Below are positions 37,716-47,095 of a DNA stretch of 64,000 nucleotides, piece by piece (position 1 is the stretch's first letter; the number at the start of each line of letters is the position of its first letter). The position numbers and the translations under genes were made by a program. This stretch comes from Enterococcus diestrammenae (GTDB lineage Bacteria; Bacillota; Bacilli; Lactobacillales; Enterococcaceae), in the NCBI RefSeq assembly GCF_009933255.1, contig NZ_MAEI01000014.1:12217-76216 (forward strand), read 5' to 3'. The notes under the pieces were generated by a model. That model was not told the origin of the DNA. It saw only the letters and a program-made list of their open reading frames with translations, and did no database searches.

Positions 37716-39113
37716 ATGGCTGAAATTACACAGGAATTTGATACCATTGCAGCGATCTCAACGCCGCCAGGAGAAGGGGCGATTTCGATCGTGCGACTTA
37801 GTGGTGACGAGGCGCTAGCAATTGCTGATCGGATGTATCACAGTGGTAGTAAGTGTCTGCTAGAGGTGCCTAGTCATACGATTCATTATGGGCATATTCT
37901 GGATCCGGCAACAAACCAACTGATCGATGAAGTGATGGTAACAGTCCTTAAGGCACCGAAGACGTTTACCCGTGAAGATATCGTGGAAATTAACTGCCAC
38001 GGTGGGATGGTGGTTACCAATCAAATCTTACAGCTAGCGTTGCGTCAAGGGGCTCGATTAGCTGAACCTGGAGAGTTTACCAAGCGGGCCTTCTTAAATG
38101 GTCGTGTGGACTTGTCTCAGGCAGAAGCAGTGATGGATTTGATTCGAGCAAAGACGGACAAGGCGATGAATCTGGCTTTGAACCAATTGGATGGCAATCT
38201 TTCCCACTTGATTCGCTCGTTGCGACAAGAAATCTTGGAAACTCTGGCCCAAGTGGAGGTCAATATCGATTATCCAGAGTACGATGATGTCGAAGAACTA
38301 ACCACGCGTCTCTTACTGGAAAAAGCCCATCAAGTGCAAGGGCAAATCGACCAATTGCTCCTGACAGCCCAACAAGGAAAAATCTTACGTGAAGGGTTAA
38401 GCACGGCGATTATTGGTCGACCAAATGTCGGTAAATCCAGTTTATTGAACTATTTGTTGGATGAAGAAAAAGCCATCGTTACTGAAATTGCCGGGACTAC
38501 TCGCGACGTCATCGAAGAATATGTCAATGTTCGGGGGGTACCGTTGAAATTAATTGATACGGCAGGGATTCGGGATACTGAAGATGTCGTGGAAAAAATC
38601 GGAGTCGAGCGGAGTAAGAAAGCTTTAGCTGAGGCGGATTTGATCTTGCTCGTTTTGAATCAAAGTGAGGCTTTGACAGCAGCGGATCGGGAGTTGCTCC
38701 GCTTAACTGCTGATGACAAACGTATCATTTTATTGAATAAAACAGACTTGCCAGCCCAACTAAATTTGGATTCAGAGGCTGAACTTTTGGGAGATAGTCC
38801 GCTTTTTGCGATCTCTGTTTTGGAAAAAGCTGGCTTAGATCAGTTAGAAAAAGCCATTGCAGACTTGTTCTTTGCTGGTGGAACGGGAGATAAGGATGCT
38901 TCCTATGTCTCCAATACCCGGCATATTGCCTTGTTGGAAAAGGCGGGTCAAGCATTAGGCGAAGTAATTGTGGGTATTGAAGCAGGGATGCCGGTGGATC
39001 TGGTGCAAATCGATATGACTCGTTGTTGGGATTTCCTCGGAGAAATCGTCGGTGATAGTGTCCAAGACGAATTAATCACCCAACTTTTTAGCCAATTCTG
39101 TCTAGGAAAATAA
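37716..39113 (+). CDS. mnmE: tRNA modification GTPase MnmE
   Basis: A 465-residue protein acting with MnmG to install 5-(carboxymethyl)aminomethyl groups at wobble uridine 34. It has an N-terminal tetrahydrofolate-binding domain, a helical domain, and an inserted G domain with G-R-P-N-V-G-K-S-S near 228-236, D-T-A-G-I-R near 273 and N-K-T-D near 340. The C-terminal F-C-L-G-K has the catalytic Cys. The ATG at 37716 is preferred (GGGAG 7 nt upstream) to a TTG two codons earlier. Confidence 0.96.
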   Translation: MAEITQEFDTIAAISTPPGEGAISIVRLSGDEALAIADRMYHSGSKCLLEVPSHTIHYGHILDPATNQLIDEVMVTVLKAPKTFTREDIVEINCHGGMVVTNQILQLALRQGARLAEPGEFTKRAFLNGRVDLSQAEAVMDLIRAKTDKAMNLALNQLDGNLSHLIRSLRQEILETLAQVEVNIDYPEYDDVEELTTRLLLEKAHQVQGQIDQLLLTAQQGKILREGLSTAIIGRPNVGKSSLLNYLLDEEKAIVTEIAGTTRDVIEEYVNVRGVPLKLIDTAGIRDTEDVVEKIGVERSKKALAEADLILLVLNQSEALTAADRELLRLTADDKRIILLNKTDLPAQLNLDSEAELLGDSPLFAISVLEKAGLDQLEKAIADLFFAGGTGDKDASYVSNTRHIALLEKAGQALGEVIVGIEAGMPVDLVQIDMTRCWDFLGEIVGDSVQDELITQLFSQFCLGK

Positions 39114-39152
39114 AATAACAAAAAGCGAGATGTTCGTTTGTTATTTTATTAA
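39108..39152. repeat. AT-rich hairpin at the mnmE stop codon
   Basis: AAAATAACAAA and TTTGTTATTTT pair around an intervening 12 nt. The mnmE stop codon lies in the 5' arm. Such a structure could protect the mRNA 3' end. It has no GC-rich core, so it is not called a terminator. Confidence 0.45.
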
Positions 39153-39245
39153 AAAGATTGATGTACCGGGCTTGATACTGGCTTTTCCGGTAGAAAGATG
39201 ACCAAGTAAGCTGTAAGTAGAAATGATTTGAGGAGCGAAGAAGAG

Positions 39246-41138
39246 ATGGAATTTCAAGGAGATTCATATGATATTGTCGTAGTTGGTGCTGGACATGCAG
39301 GTTCGGAAGCGGCATTGGCTAATGCTCGCATGGGGAATAAAACCCTGCTTTTGACCATTAACCTCGATATGGTAGCTTTTATGCCGTGTAACCCGTCTGT
39401 CGGGGGACCAGCCAAGGGAGTGGTAGTTCGGGAAATTGATGCCCTCGGTGGTGAGATGGGCAAAAACATCGATAAGACTTACATTCAAATGCGGATGCTA
39501 AACACTGGTAAAGGACCAGCAGTACGGGCTTTACGGGCACAAGCGGATAAGAAAGCCTATGCCAATGAAATGAAACGAACAATCGAAAAAGAACCAAATC
39601 TGACCTTACGCCAAGGCTTGGTGTCCAAATTAATCGTTGAAGATGGTGTCTGCAAAGGGGTTGTGACCAATACAGGTGCTCGTTATAGTGCCAAGGCGGT
39701 CATCATTACAGCTGGAACTGCCTTGCGCGGGGAAATCATCATCGGCGAGTTGAAGTACTCTTCTGGACCTAACAATTCGCAACCTTCTGTCGCTTTGGCA
39801 GACAACTTGAAAGAAAATGGTTTGGAGATCGCCCGTTTCAAAACGGGGACGCCACCACGGGTCAAATCTTCCACGATTGACTATAGTGTAACGGAGATTC
39901 AACCTGGGGATGAGACCCCTAACCACTTCAGTTACAGCACCCCAGATAGTGCCTACAAAACTGATCAAGAACCTTGTTGGCTAACGTATACGAACTTAGG
40001 AACACATCAAATTATCCAAGACAACCTTCATCGAGCGCCGATGTTTACGGGTATCGTGGAAGGTGTCGGGGCGCGGTACTGCCCTTCGATTGAAGACAAA
40101 ATCGTCCGTTTTGCTGATAAGGAACGCCACCAACTATTTTTGGAACCTGAAGGCTTAAATACCGAAGAAGTCTACGTTCAAGGGTTGTCCACCTCTTTAC
40201 CAGAAGATGTCCAAGTGGATGTTTTGCGTTCCATTGCTGGTCTTGAAAATGTCGAAATGATGCGAACCGGCTATGCCATCGAGTACGACGTGGTTGTACC
40301 TCACCAATTGCGTCCAACCTTGGAAACTAAAAAAATTGCCAACCTCTATACTGCGGGTCAAACCAATGGTACGAGCGGTTATGAAGAAGCCGCTGGGCAA
40401 GGATTATTGGCTGGGATCAATGCCGGACTGAAAATTCAAGGCAAAGAACCACTGATTTTGAAACGTAGTGATGGTTATATCGGTGTGATGATTGATGATT
40501 TGGTGACAAAAGGCACGCAAGAACCTTATCGTTTGTTGACTAGTCGGGCCGAGTATCGATTGATCTTGCGCCATGACAATGCAGATCTACGGTTGACAGA
40601 AATGGGTCATCAAGTTGGCCTAGTGAAAGAAGATCAATACCAGTCATACCTTGCTAAAAAAGCGGCAGTGGAAGGGGAAATTGCTCGTCTTCATAATATT
40701 CGTATTAAACCAACAGCTGAAGTACAAGCTTTCTTAGCCGGAAAAAATGCGGCTCCTTTGAAAGACGGTGTCTTGGCAGCGGATTTCTTGCGGCGTCCTG
40801 AAATCAGCTATGAAGAACTGATGCAATTCGTTGAACCAGATGAAACCCTAACTGCTAAAGAAATCGAACAGGTCAGTATCCAAATCAAATATGAAGGGTA
40901 TATCAAAAAAGCCTTAGAAAAAGTTGAAAAACTTAAACGGATGGAAGCAAAACGAATCCCAGAAAACATCGACTATGAAGCAATAAATGGCCTAGCAACC
41001 GAAGCCCGGCAAAAACTAATCAAGATTCAACCGGAAACCATTGCTCAAGCTAGTCGTATCAGTGGGGTTAATCCAGCTGATATCAGTATTTTGATGGTCT
41101 ATTTGGAACAAGGCCGTATTGCCAAAGTCTCGCAATAA
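39246..41138 (+). CDS. mnmG: tRNA uridine-5-carboxymethylaminomethyl modification enzyme MnmG
   Basis: A 630-residue FAD/NADH enzyme, partner of MnmE. The N-terminal dinucleotide site G-A-G-H-A-G-S-E is near residues 13-20. [11 protein letters not shown] is near 46-56, G-T-A-L-R-G near 150 and the [13 protein letters not shown] block near 370. The helical C-terminal domain binds MnmE and tRNA. The ATG at 39246 has AGGAG 10 nt upstream; a TTG six codons earlier is less likely. rsmG, the usual neighbour, is 9.7 kb further on. Confidence 0.96.
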   Translation: MEFQGDSYDIVVVGAGHAGSEAALANARMGNKTLLLTINLDMVAFMPCNPSVGGPAKGVVVREIDALGGEMGKNIDKTYIQMRMLNTGKGPAVRALRAQADKKAYANEMKRTIEKEPNLTLRQGLVSKLIVEDGVCKGVVTNTGARYSAKAVIITAGTALRGEIIIGELKYSSGPNNSQPSVALADNLKENGLEIARFKTGTPPRVKSSTIDYSVTEIQPGDETPNHFSYSTPDSAYKTDQEPCWLTYTNLGTHQIIQDNLHRAPMFTGIVEGVGARYCPSIEDKIVRFADKERHQLFLEPEGLNTEEVYVQGLSTSLPEDVQVDVLRSIAGLENVEMMRTGYAIEYDVVVPHQLRPTLETKKIANLYTAGQTNGTSGYEEAAGQGLLAGINAGLKIQGKEPLILKRSDGYIGVMIDDLVTKGTQEPYRLLTSRAEYRLILRHDNADLRLTEMGHQVGLVKEDQYQSYLAKKAAVEGEIARLHNIRIKPTAEVQAFLAGKNAAPLKDGVLAADFLRRPEISYEELMQFVEPDETLTAKEIEQVSIQIKYEGYIKKALEKVEKLKRMEAKRIPENIDYEAINGLATEARQKLIKIQPETIAQASRISGVNPADISILMVYLEQGRIAKVSQ

Positions 41139-41150
41139 ACCAATTAGTAG

Positions 41151-41214
41151 AAAAAGCTCTCCACTAAGTCTCTCAACCATTTTGATGGGTTGAGCGCTAG
41201 TGGGGAGCTTTTTT
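41151..41214. terminator. Terminator after mnmG
   Basis: AAAAAGCTCTCCACTA with TAGTGGGGAGCTTTTT, plus inner CTCAACC/GGTTGAG pairing. U-runs on both strands make it bidirectional, serving mnmG and the convergent MFS gene. Confidence 0.88.
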
Positions 41215-41238
41215 GGCTTAAGCGAAACAAATCCAAAA

Positions 41239-41254
41239 TGTTTCACATGAAACT
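41239..41254. promoter_or_regulatory. Degenerate parS-like site
   Basis: TGTTTCACATGAAACT differs from parS at the central CpG (CACATG for CACGTG) and at the last base. It is intergenic after mnmG, on the right side of oriC. Confidence 0.55.
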
Positions 41255-41308
41255 TTTTGGATTGTTGAAACTGTTAAGGCTAAGACAAGAGCGGCATTTC
41301 ATTGGCAT

Positions 41309-42460
41309 TTAGAGCGTTTTCTTTAGTTTTGGATAGATAAAACAACCACCAAGGGCGAGGGCCAGACTGACAATAAGAAAGGTTTGACGATAGCTAGTCA
41401 GTTGGATTAACCACCCACAAATAGGGAAAAAGGGAATCATCATTAAAGAAAAGCAGAGACTGTCAATGCTATTAATGGTAGCCCGTTGTTCTGATGGAAT
41501 CAGTTGGTTAATAAAATTGGAACGAATGGGTGTCACCAAAGCCGGTAGACAGTTGGCTAAGATAAAGCAGGGAATTACTCCTGCAACAGGTAGAAAACCA
41601 GAGGCTGCCGTCGCACCAATTAATAAGGTGATAACAATGATGAAAAGTTGAGACAAAGGAATTTTTTCGCCGATGAAAGCCGATAAGCGCACAGCCAACA
41701 ATTGGAACAAGGTACTGATTAAAATCACCAGACTAATTCCGATGCCATTAATGCCTAGATCTTGGAAAAAATTCTGAAAGTAAAAATAATAAGTCGCATT
41801 CAGGCTATCGATAAAGGCAAAAGCCAGCATTACTAACAATAGACTAGGAACTTGTAAAGTAAAACGAAACGCACTGGCTATCAGTTGAAAATAAGGTTGC
41901 TTTTTCTGATGGAGGCGAGGGGGTTCCTCAAACCCAAGGGCGACTACAATGGCAAGGAGGTTTATCCCAATTTGGAGCCAATAAACGCCATCAAAAAACC
42001 AATGACTAAACAAGCCGGCGACCACAATGCCCAACGAGCTACTGATTTCTAGAATCATATTGATATTGGCATTGATTTTTAGATACTCTGTTTCTTTCTT
42101 TTCGGCTAAGAGGGATTCAAAGACCAGTGCTTCATTGGTACCAGAAGCGAGGTTATAACTGAGAGCACTGAGGATGAAACCGATTGTTACGAGCCAAAAA
42201 TTCCCACTGAGGACAGTCAACAGACAGCTAAAGCTATTGACAAGACGACTGGCAATTAGGGTTTTCTTGTAACCAAACCGATCTGCCAAACTTCCAGAAG
42301 GAACTTCAAATAAGAGGCTTGTACCGTGAAAGACGGCCTCCATAATGCCGACTTCTAACGGACTAAAACCTTTGGAAGTCAGATAGAGCATCCAAAGACC
42401 GGTGACAATAAACCATTGTAAAAACGTATAGGGGTAGTTGCGTTTGATATTTTGATCCAT
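41309..42460 (-). CDS. Major facilitator superfamily transporter
   Basis: A 383-residue protein with about 12 hydrophobic segments. The MFS loop motif between TM2 and TM3 reads G-S-L-A-D-R-F-G-Y-K-K-T near 60-71, preceded by E-V-P-S-G, typical of drug or metabolite exporters. Charged residues are few within the helices. The substrate is unknown. AAAGGAG 5 nt upstream supports the ATG at 42460; a longer frame to 42694 overlaps a different small gene and is rejected. A terminator-like hairpin and a 52-residue peptide gene lie directly upstream on the same strand. Confidence 0.85.
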   Translation of the reverse strand: MDQNIKRNYPYTFLQWFIVTGLWMLYLTSKGFSPLEVGIMEAVFHGTSLLFEVPSGSLADRFGYKKTLIASRLVNSFSCLLTVLSGNFWLVTIGFILSALSYNLASGTNEALVFESLLAEKKETEYLKINANINMILEISSSLGIVVAGLFSHWFFDGVYWLQIGINLLAIVVALGFEEPPRLHQKKQPYFQLIASAFRFTLQVPSLLLVMLAFAFIDSLNATYYFYFQNFFQDLGINGIGISLVILISTLFQLLAVRLSAFIGEKIPLSQLFIIVITLLIGATAASGFLPVAGVIPCFILANCLPALVTPIRSNFINQLIPSEQRATINSIDSLCFSLMMIPFFPICGWLIQLTSYRQTFLIVSLALALGGCFIYPKLKKTL

Positions 42461-42551
42461 GATTTCTCCTTTGGGGTCAGGTGAATCACTTGTTTCGTGC
42501 TTCACTGGCAAGCGTGCCCAACAGCATCTGTCGCTGGCATTTAAAACACAC

Positions 42552-42582
42552 AAAAAAACAGCGGGAAAGAGGCTCCGCTGTT
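42552..42582 (-). terminator. Terminator between the peptide gene and the MFS gene
   Basis: On the minus strand AACAGCGG, 10-nt loop, CCGCTGTT, followed by TTTTT. It starts 24 nt after the peptide stop and about 90 nt before the MFS start. It is either the end of a short peptide mRNA or an attenuator of the MFS gene. Confidence 0.8.
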
Positions 42583-42605
42583 GAATGAATGTTATTTTAA
42601 AATCT

Positions 42606-42764
42606 TTAACAACAGAGATTGCCGGTGTGACCGATTGAATTTTGGTAGATAAAAGCTGTTCTTGGGCAGACTGCACCCTTAAGTAGGTAATCATGGGTCA
42701 TTTGTTGATATTGTGTAAGAAAGGCCAATTGGAATCTGTTATTATTTGTTCCTTGAGTTGTCAT
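42606..42764 (-). CDS. Small Cys-containing peptide, 52 residues, unknown
   Basis: Starts M-T-T-Q-G-T-N-N-N-R and ends H-T-G-N-L-C-C. Cys occurs at 33, 51 and 52; the C-terminal half (from G-A-V-C-P-R-T) is rich in Ser/Thr/Gly and lacks acidic residues. AAAGGCGGTGATGACC precedes the ATG, and TATACT upstream is a possible -10. No signal peptide or membrane segment is evident. The double Cys end recalls some lanthipeptide cores, but no modification enzyme is encoded nearby, so this is not assigned. It may be a leader peptide controlling the MFS gene, or a peptide exported by it. Confidence 0.5.
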   Translation of the reverse strand: MTTQGTNNNRFQLAFLTQYQQMTHDYLLKGAVCPRTAFIYQNSIGHTGNLCC

Positions 42765-43165
42765 GGTCATCACCGCCTTTTGTAAAAGATAATTTCAGTA
42801 TATCATGATGGTACCCTCGTGGGGAGCTGTTTCATGACAAAGGGGGAATAAAAAAACAAATCCTGCCTTTTTTGAAAATAAATGAAGGTAAATTACTGAG
42901 GCTCGGGAATTGAACTTACTAATAAATAAGCGCTGGTATTTCTTCATGAAATATTCGTTTTTTAGGAATAATTCTCATTTAAATGGAAATTGTAATAAAA
43001 GTGCAACATTTCCTTAAAGAATTCGTTTCATTATTTCGTATTTTTTATCGAAAAAATGCTGAATAAAAGGGCTAAATTTAAGTTTTTATAAAGAAAAAGT
43101 AGGCGGTTGCTTGCCAAAATTTTCAGATTTTAGCAAAAAAGATAACAGCGAAAATGAAATGAACC
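42765..43165. other. Divergent intergenic region between peptide gene and CHAP protein gene
   Basis: Very AT-rich DNA with no ORF. It must hold the divergent promoters. TATACT at 42796-42801 (minus strand) is the only clear -10-like element for the peptide gene. Confidence 0.35.
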
Positions 43166-43207
43166 TGTAACATTCCTAATATCTGATTGATACATCAGAA
43201 TGTTACA
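43166..43207. promoter_or_regulatory. TGTAACATTC/GAATGTTACA inverted repeat
   Basis: 10-bp perfect arms with a second nested pair (TCTGAT/ATCAGA) inside, 80 nt before the CHAP gene start. This is a candidate operator or 5' UTR structure. The half-site TGTAAC resembles one half of a WalR box, but the direct-repeat second half is missing. Confidence 0.45.
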
Positions 43208-43212
43208 CTTTT

Positions 43213-43239
43213 ATTCGTAGCGATACTACGCTTACGAAT
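43213..43239. repeat. ATTCGTAGCG / CGCTTACGAAT hairpin in the CHAP gene leader
   Basis: 10- and 11-nt arms with a single bulged base and a 6-nt loop, 6 nt after the preceding inverted repeat. In the mRNA it would form a stable 5' UTR stem. Confidence 0.45.
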
Positions 43240-43287
43240 AGAGAAAATGACTACATTTAAGATAAATTCAGTCGGAGGAGCAATCAT

Positions 43288-44700
43288 TTGAAAAAGAGAT
43301 CACTTGCAGCATTATTGGTATGTACATTGACCTTGGCTACTGCACCAGTCACTGTTTTCGCTGATACATTCGACCAACAGATTCAAGAAAAGAATGAAAA
43401 AATTGCTGATTTACAAAATCAACAAGACAGCGCTCAATCAAAAATCGAAGCAGCGGAAGCAGAAATTGCGACCGTGAACGGTAAGATTACTGATTTGGAA
43501 GCGAAAGAAACCAAATTAACAAATGAAACTTTGAAATTGCAAGACGAAATTGCACAATTGAAAGTGCGGATTGCTAAACGTCAAGAAAAAATTAACAAAC
43601 AAGCTCGTGATACCCAAGTCAATGGCTCAGCAACAACTTATTTGGATGCAGTGTTGGGCTCAGACTCCATTACTGATATGGTCAATCGAGTACAAGCAAT
43701 GTCGACTTTGGTTAATGCCAACAATGACTTGCTGAAACAACAACAAGAAGACCAAAAAGCAGTGGAAGAAAATGTGAAGGTCAACGAAGCTAAAATCAAA
43801 GAGTTGACTGAAAGCCAAGATCAATTGGCCGCTCAAAAGAAAGATATCGCTAATAAACAAGCGGAACTGGAAGTCTTGAAGGCGACCTTGGCTGCTGAAG
43901 AAGCGACTACTAAAAAAGATAAAAAAGCGTTAGAAAAGAAAAAAGCTGAAGCGGAAGCGGAAGCAAAACGCATTCGTGAAGCCCAAGAAAAAGCTGAAAA
44001 AGCTCGTAAAGCTGAAGAAGCTCGTCAAGCAAAATTAGCTAAAGCTGCTGCTGAAGCCGCAGCTAAACGTCAAGCCGAAGCAGAAGCCAAAGCACAGCAA
44101 GAAGCCGATGCCCAAGCGAAAGCAGAAGCTGAAGCGGCCGCTGCTGCTGCCAAAGCTGACGCTCAAGCTGCCAAAGAAGCAGCTGAAGCGGCTGCAGCTG
44201 AAGAAGCTGCTAAGAAAACGACTGAAGATTCAGTAGCAGAGGTTGAAGAACCGGAAGCTGAAGTCACTGAACCTGAAGCGACCGAACCAGAAGTCACTGA
44301 ACCAGAAGTTGAAACACCAGACTCAGGTTCTGGTGGCGGCGGTGGTGGAATCGACCATTCCGGCTCGGGCAATATGTACTCTTGGGGTCAATGTACTTGG
44401 TACGTGAAGAGTGTTGCTCCTTGGGTAGGGACTTACTGGGGCAATGGGAACCAATGGGGCTACTCAGCAGCGGCTGACGGCTACCGGGTAGATAGCTCTC
44501 CAGAAGTTGGCTCTGTGGCAGTCTTTGCCGCTGGTTTTGCCGGTGCCAATGCAGTGTACGGTCACGTGGCTTATGTGGAATCGGTCAATGGTGATGGTAC
44601 AATCACAATTTCCCAAGGTGGGATGGGCTTTGCAACACCAGCAGGTCCTAACTACCGTACTATGAGTGCATCTGGTTTGCAGTTCATTCACCGTTATTAA
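43288..44700 (+). CDS. Secreted PcsB/SagA-type protein: coiled coil plus CHAP domain
   Basis: A 470-residue exported protein, probably a peptidoglycan hydrolase in cell separation. Signal peptide about 1-25 (cleavage near V-F-A-D). A long coiled coil (about 26-240) holds the R-Q-E-K-I-N-K-Q-A-R and Y-L-D-A-V-L-G-S-D-S motifs of the PcsB/SagA family. An Ala/Lys/Glu-rich helix (240-315), an acidic Glu/Pro/Thr and Gly hinge (316-360), then a CHAP domain (about 366-470) with the catalytic Cys in W-G-Q-C-T-W-Y and His in Y-G-H-V-A-Y-V follow. The start is TTG with GGAGGAG upstream. The usual enterococcal SagA ends in NlpC/P60, so this is a CHAP variant. Confidence 0.9.
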   Translation: MKKRSLAALLVCTLTLATAPVTVFADTFDQQIQEKNEKIADLQNQQDSAQSKIEAAEAEIATVNGKITDLEAKETKLTNETLKLQDEIAQLKVRIAKRQEKINKQARDTQVNGSATTYLDAVLGSDSITDMVNRVQAMSTLVNANNDLLKQQQEDQKAVEENVKVNEAKIKELTESQDQLAAQKKDIANKQAELEVLKATLAAEEATTKKDKKALEKKKAEAEAEAKRIREAQEKAEKARKAEEARQAKLAKAAAEAAAKRQAEAEAKAQQEADAQAKAEAEAAAAAAKADAQAAKEAAEAAAAEEAAKKTTEDSVAEVEEPEAEVTEPEATEPEVTEPEVETPDSGSGGGGGGIDHSGSGNMYSWGQCTWYVKSVAPWVGTYWGNGNQWGYSAAADGYRVDSSPEVGSVAVFAAGFAGANAVYGHVAYVESVNGDGTITISQGGMGFATPAGPNYRTMSASGLQFIHRY

Positions 44701-44715
44701 AATTGAACCTTAATA

Positions 44716-44751
44716 AATCCTCTTACGAATGAATCGTAGGAGGATTTTTTT
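44716..44751 (+). terminator. Terminator after the CHAP protein gene
   Basis: AATCCTCTTACGA pairs with TCGTAGGAGGATT (one wobble), followed by a T-run, 15 nt after the stop. Confidence 0.88.
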
Positions 44752-44933
44752 GGTTTTCACAGGAACCTTTTGCTACAACCTAAAAAATGCAAATATGGAG
44801 ATATCGCTAAAAAATGACTGATAAATTCTATGAAACGGTTTTATCTTGATGACATTCAGCTATACTTGAAGAAAAGCTTCAAATTGAAAACCGATCTGTT
44901 GATTTCATCATTAGTAGCTAAGGGGGAAGCAGG

Positions 44934-45917
44934 ATGTCACGAAAACAGCTAGAAGAACTAGAAGTTCACTTTGCGGAAATTCGGAAAAATCGGTGGCTAG
45001 ATAAACGATTGGCCTATGTGTTAGCTTGTAGTTTTGTAGGAAATGAGGAGGCCTTCGACTACGATGTCTTTCAGGCAATGAAGCAGGGGTTAAAAAGAAA
45101 ACTAGGAACTTTTCACCTTCTACAAGGACCAATCATGGATACTTTGATTGGTTTATTAATGGCAAATGATAAAACCACGGATAATGATTTAGAAAACTTA
45201 TTAGTGGGTTATGATCTTTTGGTAGAGGCAGGGTTTAAACGTTCCAGTGGTACTTATTATGCCGCCTTAATGTTGAGTTTATCGGGTCTCGATCCGGTCA
45301 TGGTGGCGACTCGGGGTCAAGCAATTTTTCAGGCTATTCGCGAGGACCATCCTTGGATTACTAGTACAGATGATGCCTCTGGAGCGGTGATGTTAGCGCT
45401 GCAGTCCGATTTTGCTCGACGGCCTGTTGAGGAGATAGCTGCTATGGTTGAGGACTATTACCAAGGATTGCGGGAGAGTTCTTTTTCTAAGTTTGCTGAT
45501 TTGCAGTATGCTGCTGCCAGTTGTGCCAATTATTTCAATAGGTATGATCCGCAGTACGTGGCTGCGATCAACAGTGTTGTAGTGGGCTTGAAGGCAGTGG
45601 ATTTTCATATTGATCACTTACTGTATACACCGATTGTGACGTTGGCTTATTTGAGTGAGAAGCACCCTGTTGCTTACCGCCAAATCGCAGAGAATGACCA
45701 AATGTTGAAAACACGGGGGCATCTTCGGTTTGATCGAAGTATGCGACAACTGCTGGCGGTGAGTCTCTATACGATGCAAGAATTACGGGAAGCGCAAAAA
45801 GGAACAGCGCAACAATTAGACGCTTTGACGGTAAGTTTGATGATTATGCAAGAACAGATGGCTGTCGCTGCTGCAACCACGGCTGTGATTGTGAGTAGTA
45901 CAGCAGGGAACAATTAG
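44934..45917 (+). CDS. DUF4003 family protein
   Basis: A 327-residue, mostly helical soluble protein. The L-V-G-Y-D-L-L-V-E-A-G-F-K-R-S-S-G-T-Y-Y-A-A-L motif near 90-112 and the segment A-D-L-Q-Y-A-A-A-S-C-A-N-Y near 185 resemble DUF4003, known in Bacilli without an assigned role. The C-terminus is an Ala/Val-rich tail that could be weakly membrane associated. AAGGGGGAAGCAGG precedes the ATG. First of three tightly spaced genes (gaps of 20 and 33 nt), presumably one operon. Confidence 0.75.
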   Translation: MSRKQLEELEVHFAEIRKNRWLDKRLAYVLACSFVGNEEAFDYDVFQAMKQGLKRKLGTFHLLQGPIMDTLIGLLMANDKTTDNDLENLLVGYDLLVEAGFKRSSGTYYAALMLSLSGLDPVMVATRGQAIFQAIREDHPWITSTDDASGAVMLALQSDFARRPVEEIAAMVEDYYQGLRESSFSKFADLQYAAASCANYFNRYDPQYVAAINSVVVGLKAVDFHIDHLLYTPIVTLAYLSEKHPVAYRQIAENDQMLKTRGHLRFDRSMRQLLAVSLYTMQELREAQKGTAQQLDALTVSLMIMQEQMAVAAATTAVIVSSTAGNN

Positions 45918-45937
45918 TAGTGGAAAGGGGAAAAACG

Positions 45938-46573
45938 ATGAAACAGGAATGGCGTAAGCAGGAGAAAGTCTTCTATCTTCCGAAAAATGTTCCAGAGGTA
46001 GTGACGTTACCTAAACAACAATTTATTATGATCAAGGGTGCAGGTGACCCCAATCAGGAAGATTTTTCTCAGCGAGTGGGAGTTTTGTATTCCTTGGCGT
46101 ATCCTTTGAAGATGAGATTTAAGAAACGCTGTCAGGAACAGCCTGAGCTAGCCAAACAATTCGAGTTTGATGATTATACTGTTTATCCGTTAGAAGGGGT
46201 GTGGAGCTCCTCGAATCCGGCTGACCCCCACAACAAGGATTTCTTCACTTATACGATTATGATTCGCCAACCGGAGATGATTACTGAAGCAGATTTTGCG
46301 GAAGCCCTAGCTGCAACTCAGATTAAGAAGCCACATCCTTTGCTGGAGGAAGTGACCTTTGGCGAAATCACAGAAGGCCTGTGTGTGCAGATGCTACATG
46401 TAGGGCGCTTTGATGATGAACCGGCAAGTTTTGCTAAGATGCAGGCTTTTGCTGATGAAGCAGGTTTGATTCGTCAAGGGTGGCATCATCGAGAAATTTA
46501 TCTGAGTGATCCTCGCAAGACTGCACCGGAGAAAAGTCGGACGGTCTTGCGCTTTGAAGTCGCAACAAAATGA
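45938..46573 (+). CDS. GyrI-like small-molecule-binding domain protein
   Basis: A 211-residue protein with two repeats of the GyrI/SOUL-type fold: Q-F-I-M-I-K-G-A-G-D-P near 33-43 and Y-P-L-E-G-V-W near 87-93, then V-Q-M-L-H-V-G-R-F-D-D-E-P near 150-162 and H-R-E-I-Y-L-S-D-P near 185-193. That last pattern is common in stand-alone GyrI-like proteins related to MerR/AraC effector domains. It has no DNA-binding domain. The ATG at 45938 is preferred to an in-frame GTG at 45920 because AAAGGGGAAAAACG precedes it. The ligand is unknown. Confidence 0.75.
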   Translation: MKQEWRKQEKVFYLPKNVPEVVTLPKQQFIMIKGAGDPNQEDFSQRVGVLYSLAYPLKMRFKKRCQEQPELAKQFEFDDYTVYPLEGVWSSSNPADPHNKDFFTYTIMIRQPEMITEADFAEALAATQIKKPHPLLEEVTFGEITEGLCVQMLHVGRFDDEPASFAKMQAFADEAGLIRQGWHHREIYLSDPRKTAPEKSRTVLRFEVATK

Positions 46574-46606
46574 ATCGGGTCGTGTGAATAGTGAAAGGAG
46601 AAATTG

Positions 46607-47071
46607 ATGACCGAAAATATCCTTGAGTTGCTGACGACCTTAACAGGTAGTGACAATAGACAAGCCTATGCAGCTTTACAAGATTTGGAAGCTATTTCTC
46701 GGAAGTCTGACCAGTTATTGGCAAAGATACCTGTCTTTGCGGAGATGGTAACAAGCAAACGGTCCTTTGTACGGGTACGCGGCTTTCGCTTATTGTGTCA
46801 GCAGGCGAAGTGGGATCAGGAAGGAGAGCTGGATTGCCTTTTACCGGTGGCTTTAGCGATTTTGGCGGATTCGAAGCCCACTGTCCTACGGCAAGTGTTA
46901 GCCGCCCTTCATGGGGTGGTGAAGGCCAAACCACAGCTCCGACAGTTGATAGTTCAACAGACAGCCGCTATCGACTGTAGCAAGTTTAACCAGGAGACGA
47001 TGGCGCCTTTGATCGAAAAAGATATTGCTGAACTGCAACAGCTGATAGTTGCGTTGGAGGAAAACAGATAA
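46607..47071 (+). CDS. HEAT-like repeat protein, unknown function
   Basis: A 154-residue helical protein. Repeating hydrophobic helical pairs (R-S-F-V-R-V-R-G-F-R-L-L near 50-61, K-P-T-V-L-R-Q-V-L-A-A-L near 90-101) give the look of two to three HEAT-type repeats. No catalytic motif was seen. AAAGGAG 7 nt upstream supports the ATG at 46607. It is the last gene of the DUF4003/GyrI-like unit and ends at a strong terminator. It may be a scaffold for its neighbours; this is inference. Confidence 0.6.
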   Translation: MTENILELLTTLTGSDNRQAYAALQDLEAISRKSDQLLAKIPVFAEMVTSKRSFVRVRGFRLLCQQAKWDQEGELDCLLPVALAILADSKPTVLRQVLAALHGVVKAKPQLRQLIVQQTAAIDCSKFNQETMAPLIEKDIAELQQLIVALEENR

Positions 47072-47095
47072 GTAAACATGAGCGGTCATCGAAAT

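Noticed and set aside
41309..42694. 461-residue version of the MFS protein
   Set aside because: The extension would read through the terminator hairpin and the peptide gene in another frame. AAAGGAG supports the start at 42460.
42606..42764. Assignment of the 52-residue peptide as a lanthipeptide
   Set aside because: The Cys-Cys end and Ser/Thr content are suggestive, but there is no LanB, LanC, LanM or protease gene in the window and no recognisable leader motif.
46692..46980. Short overlapping frames in both directions within the HEAT-like gene
   Set aside because: They lack ribosome binding sites and are out-of-frame products of the 46607-47071 gene.
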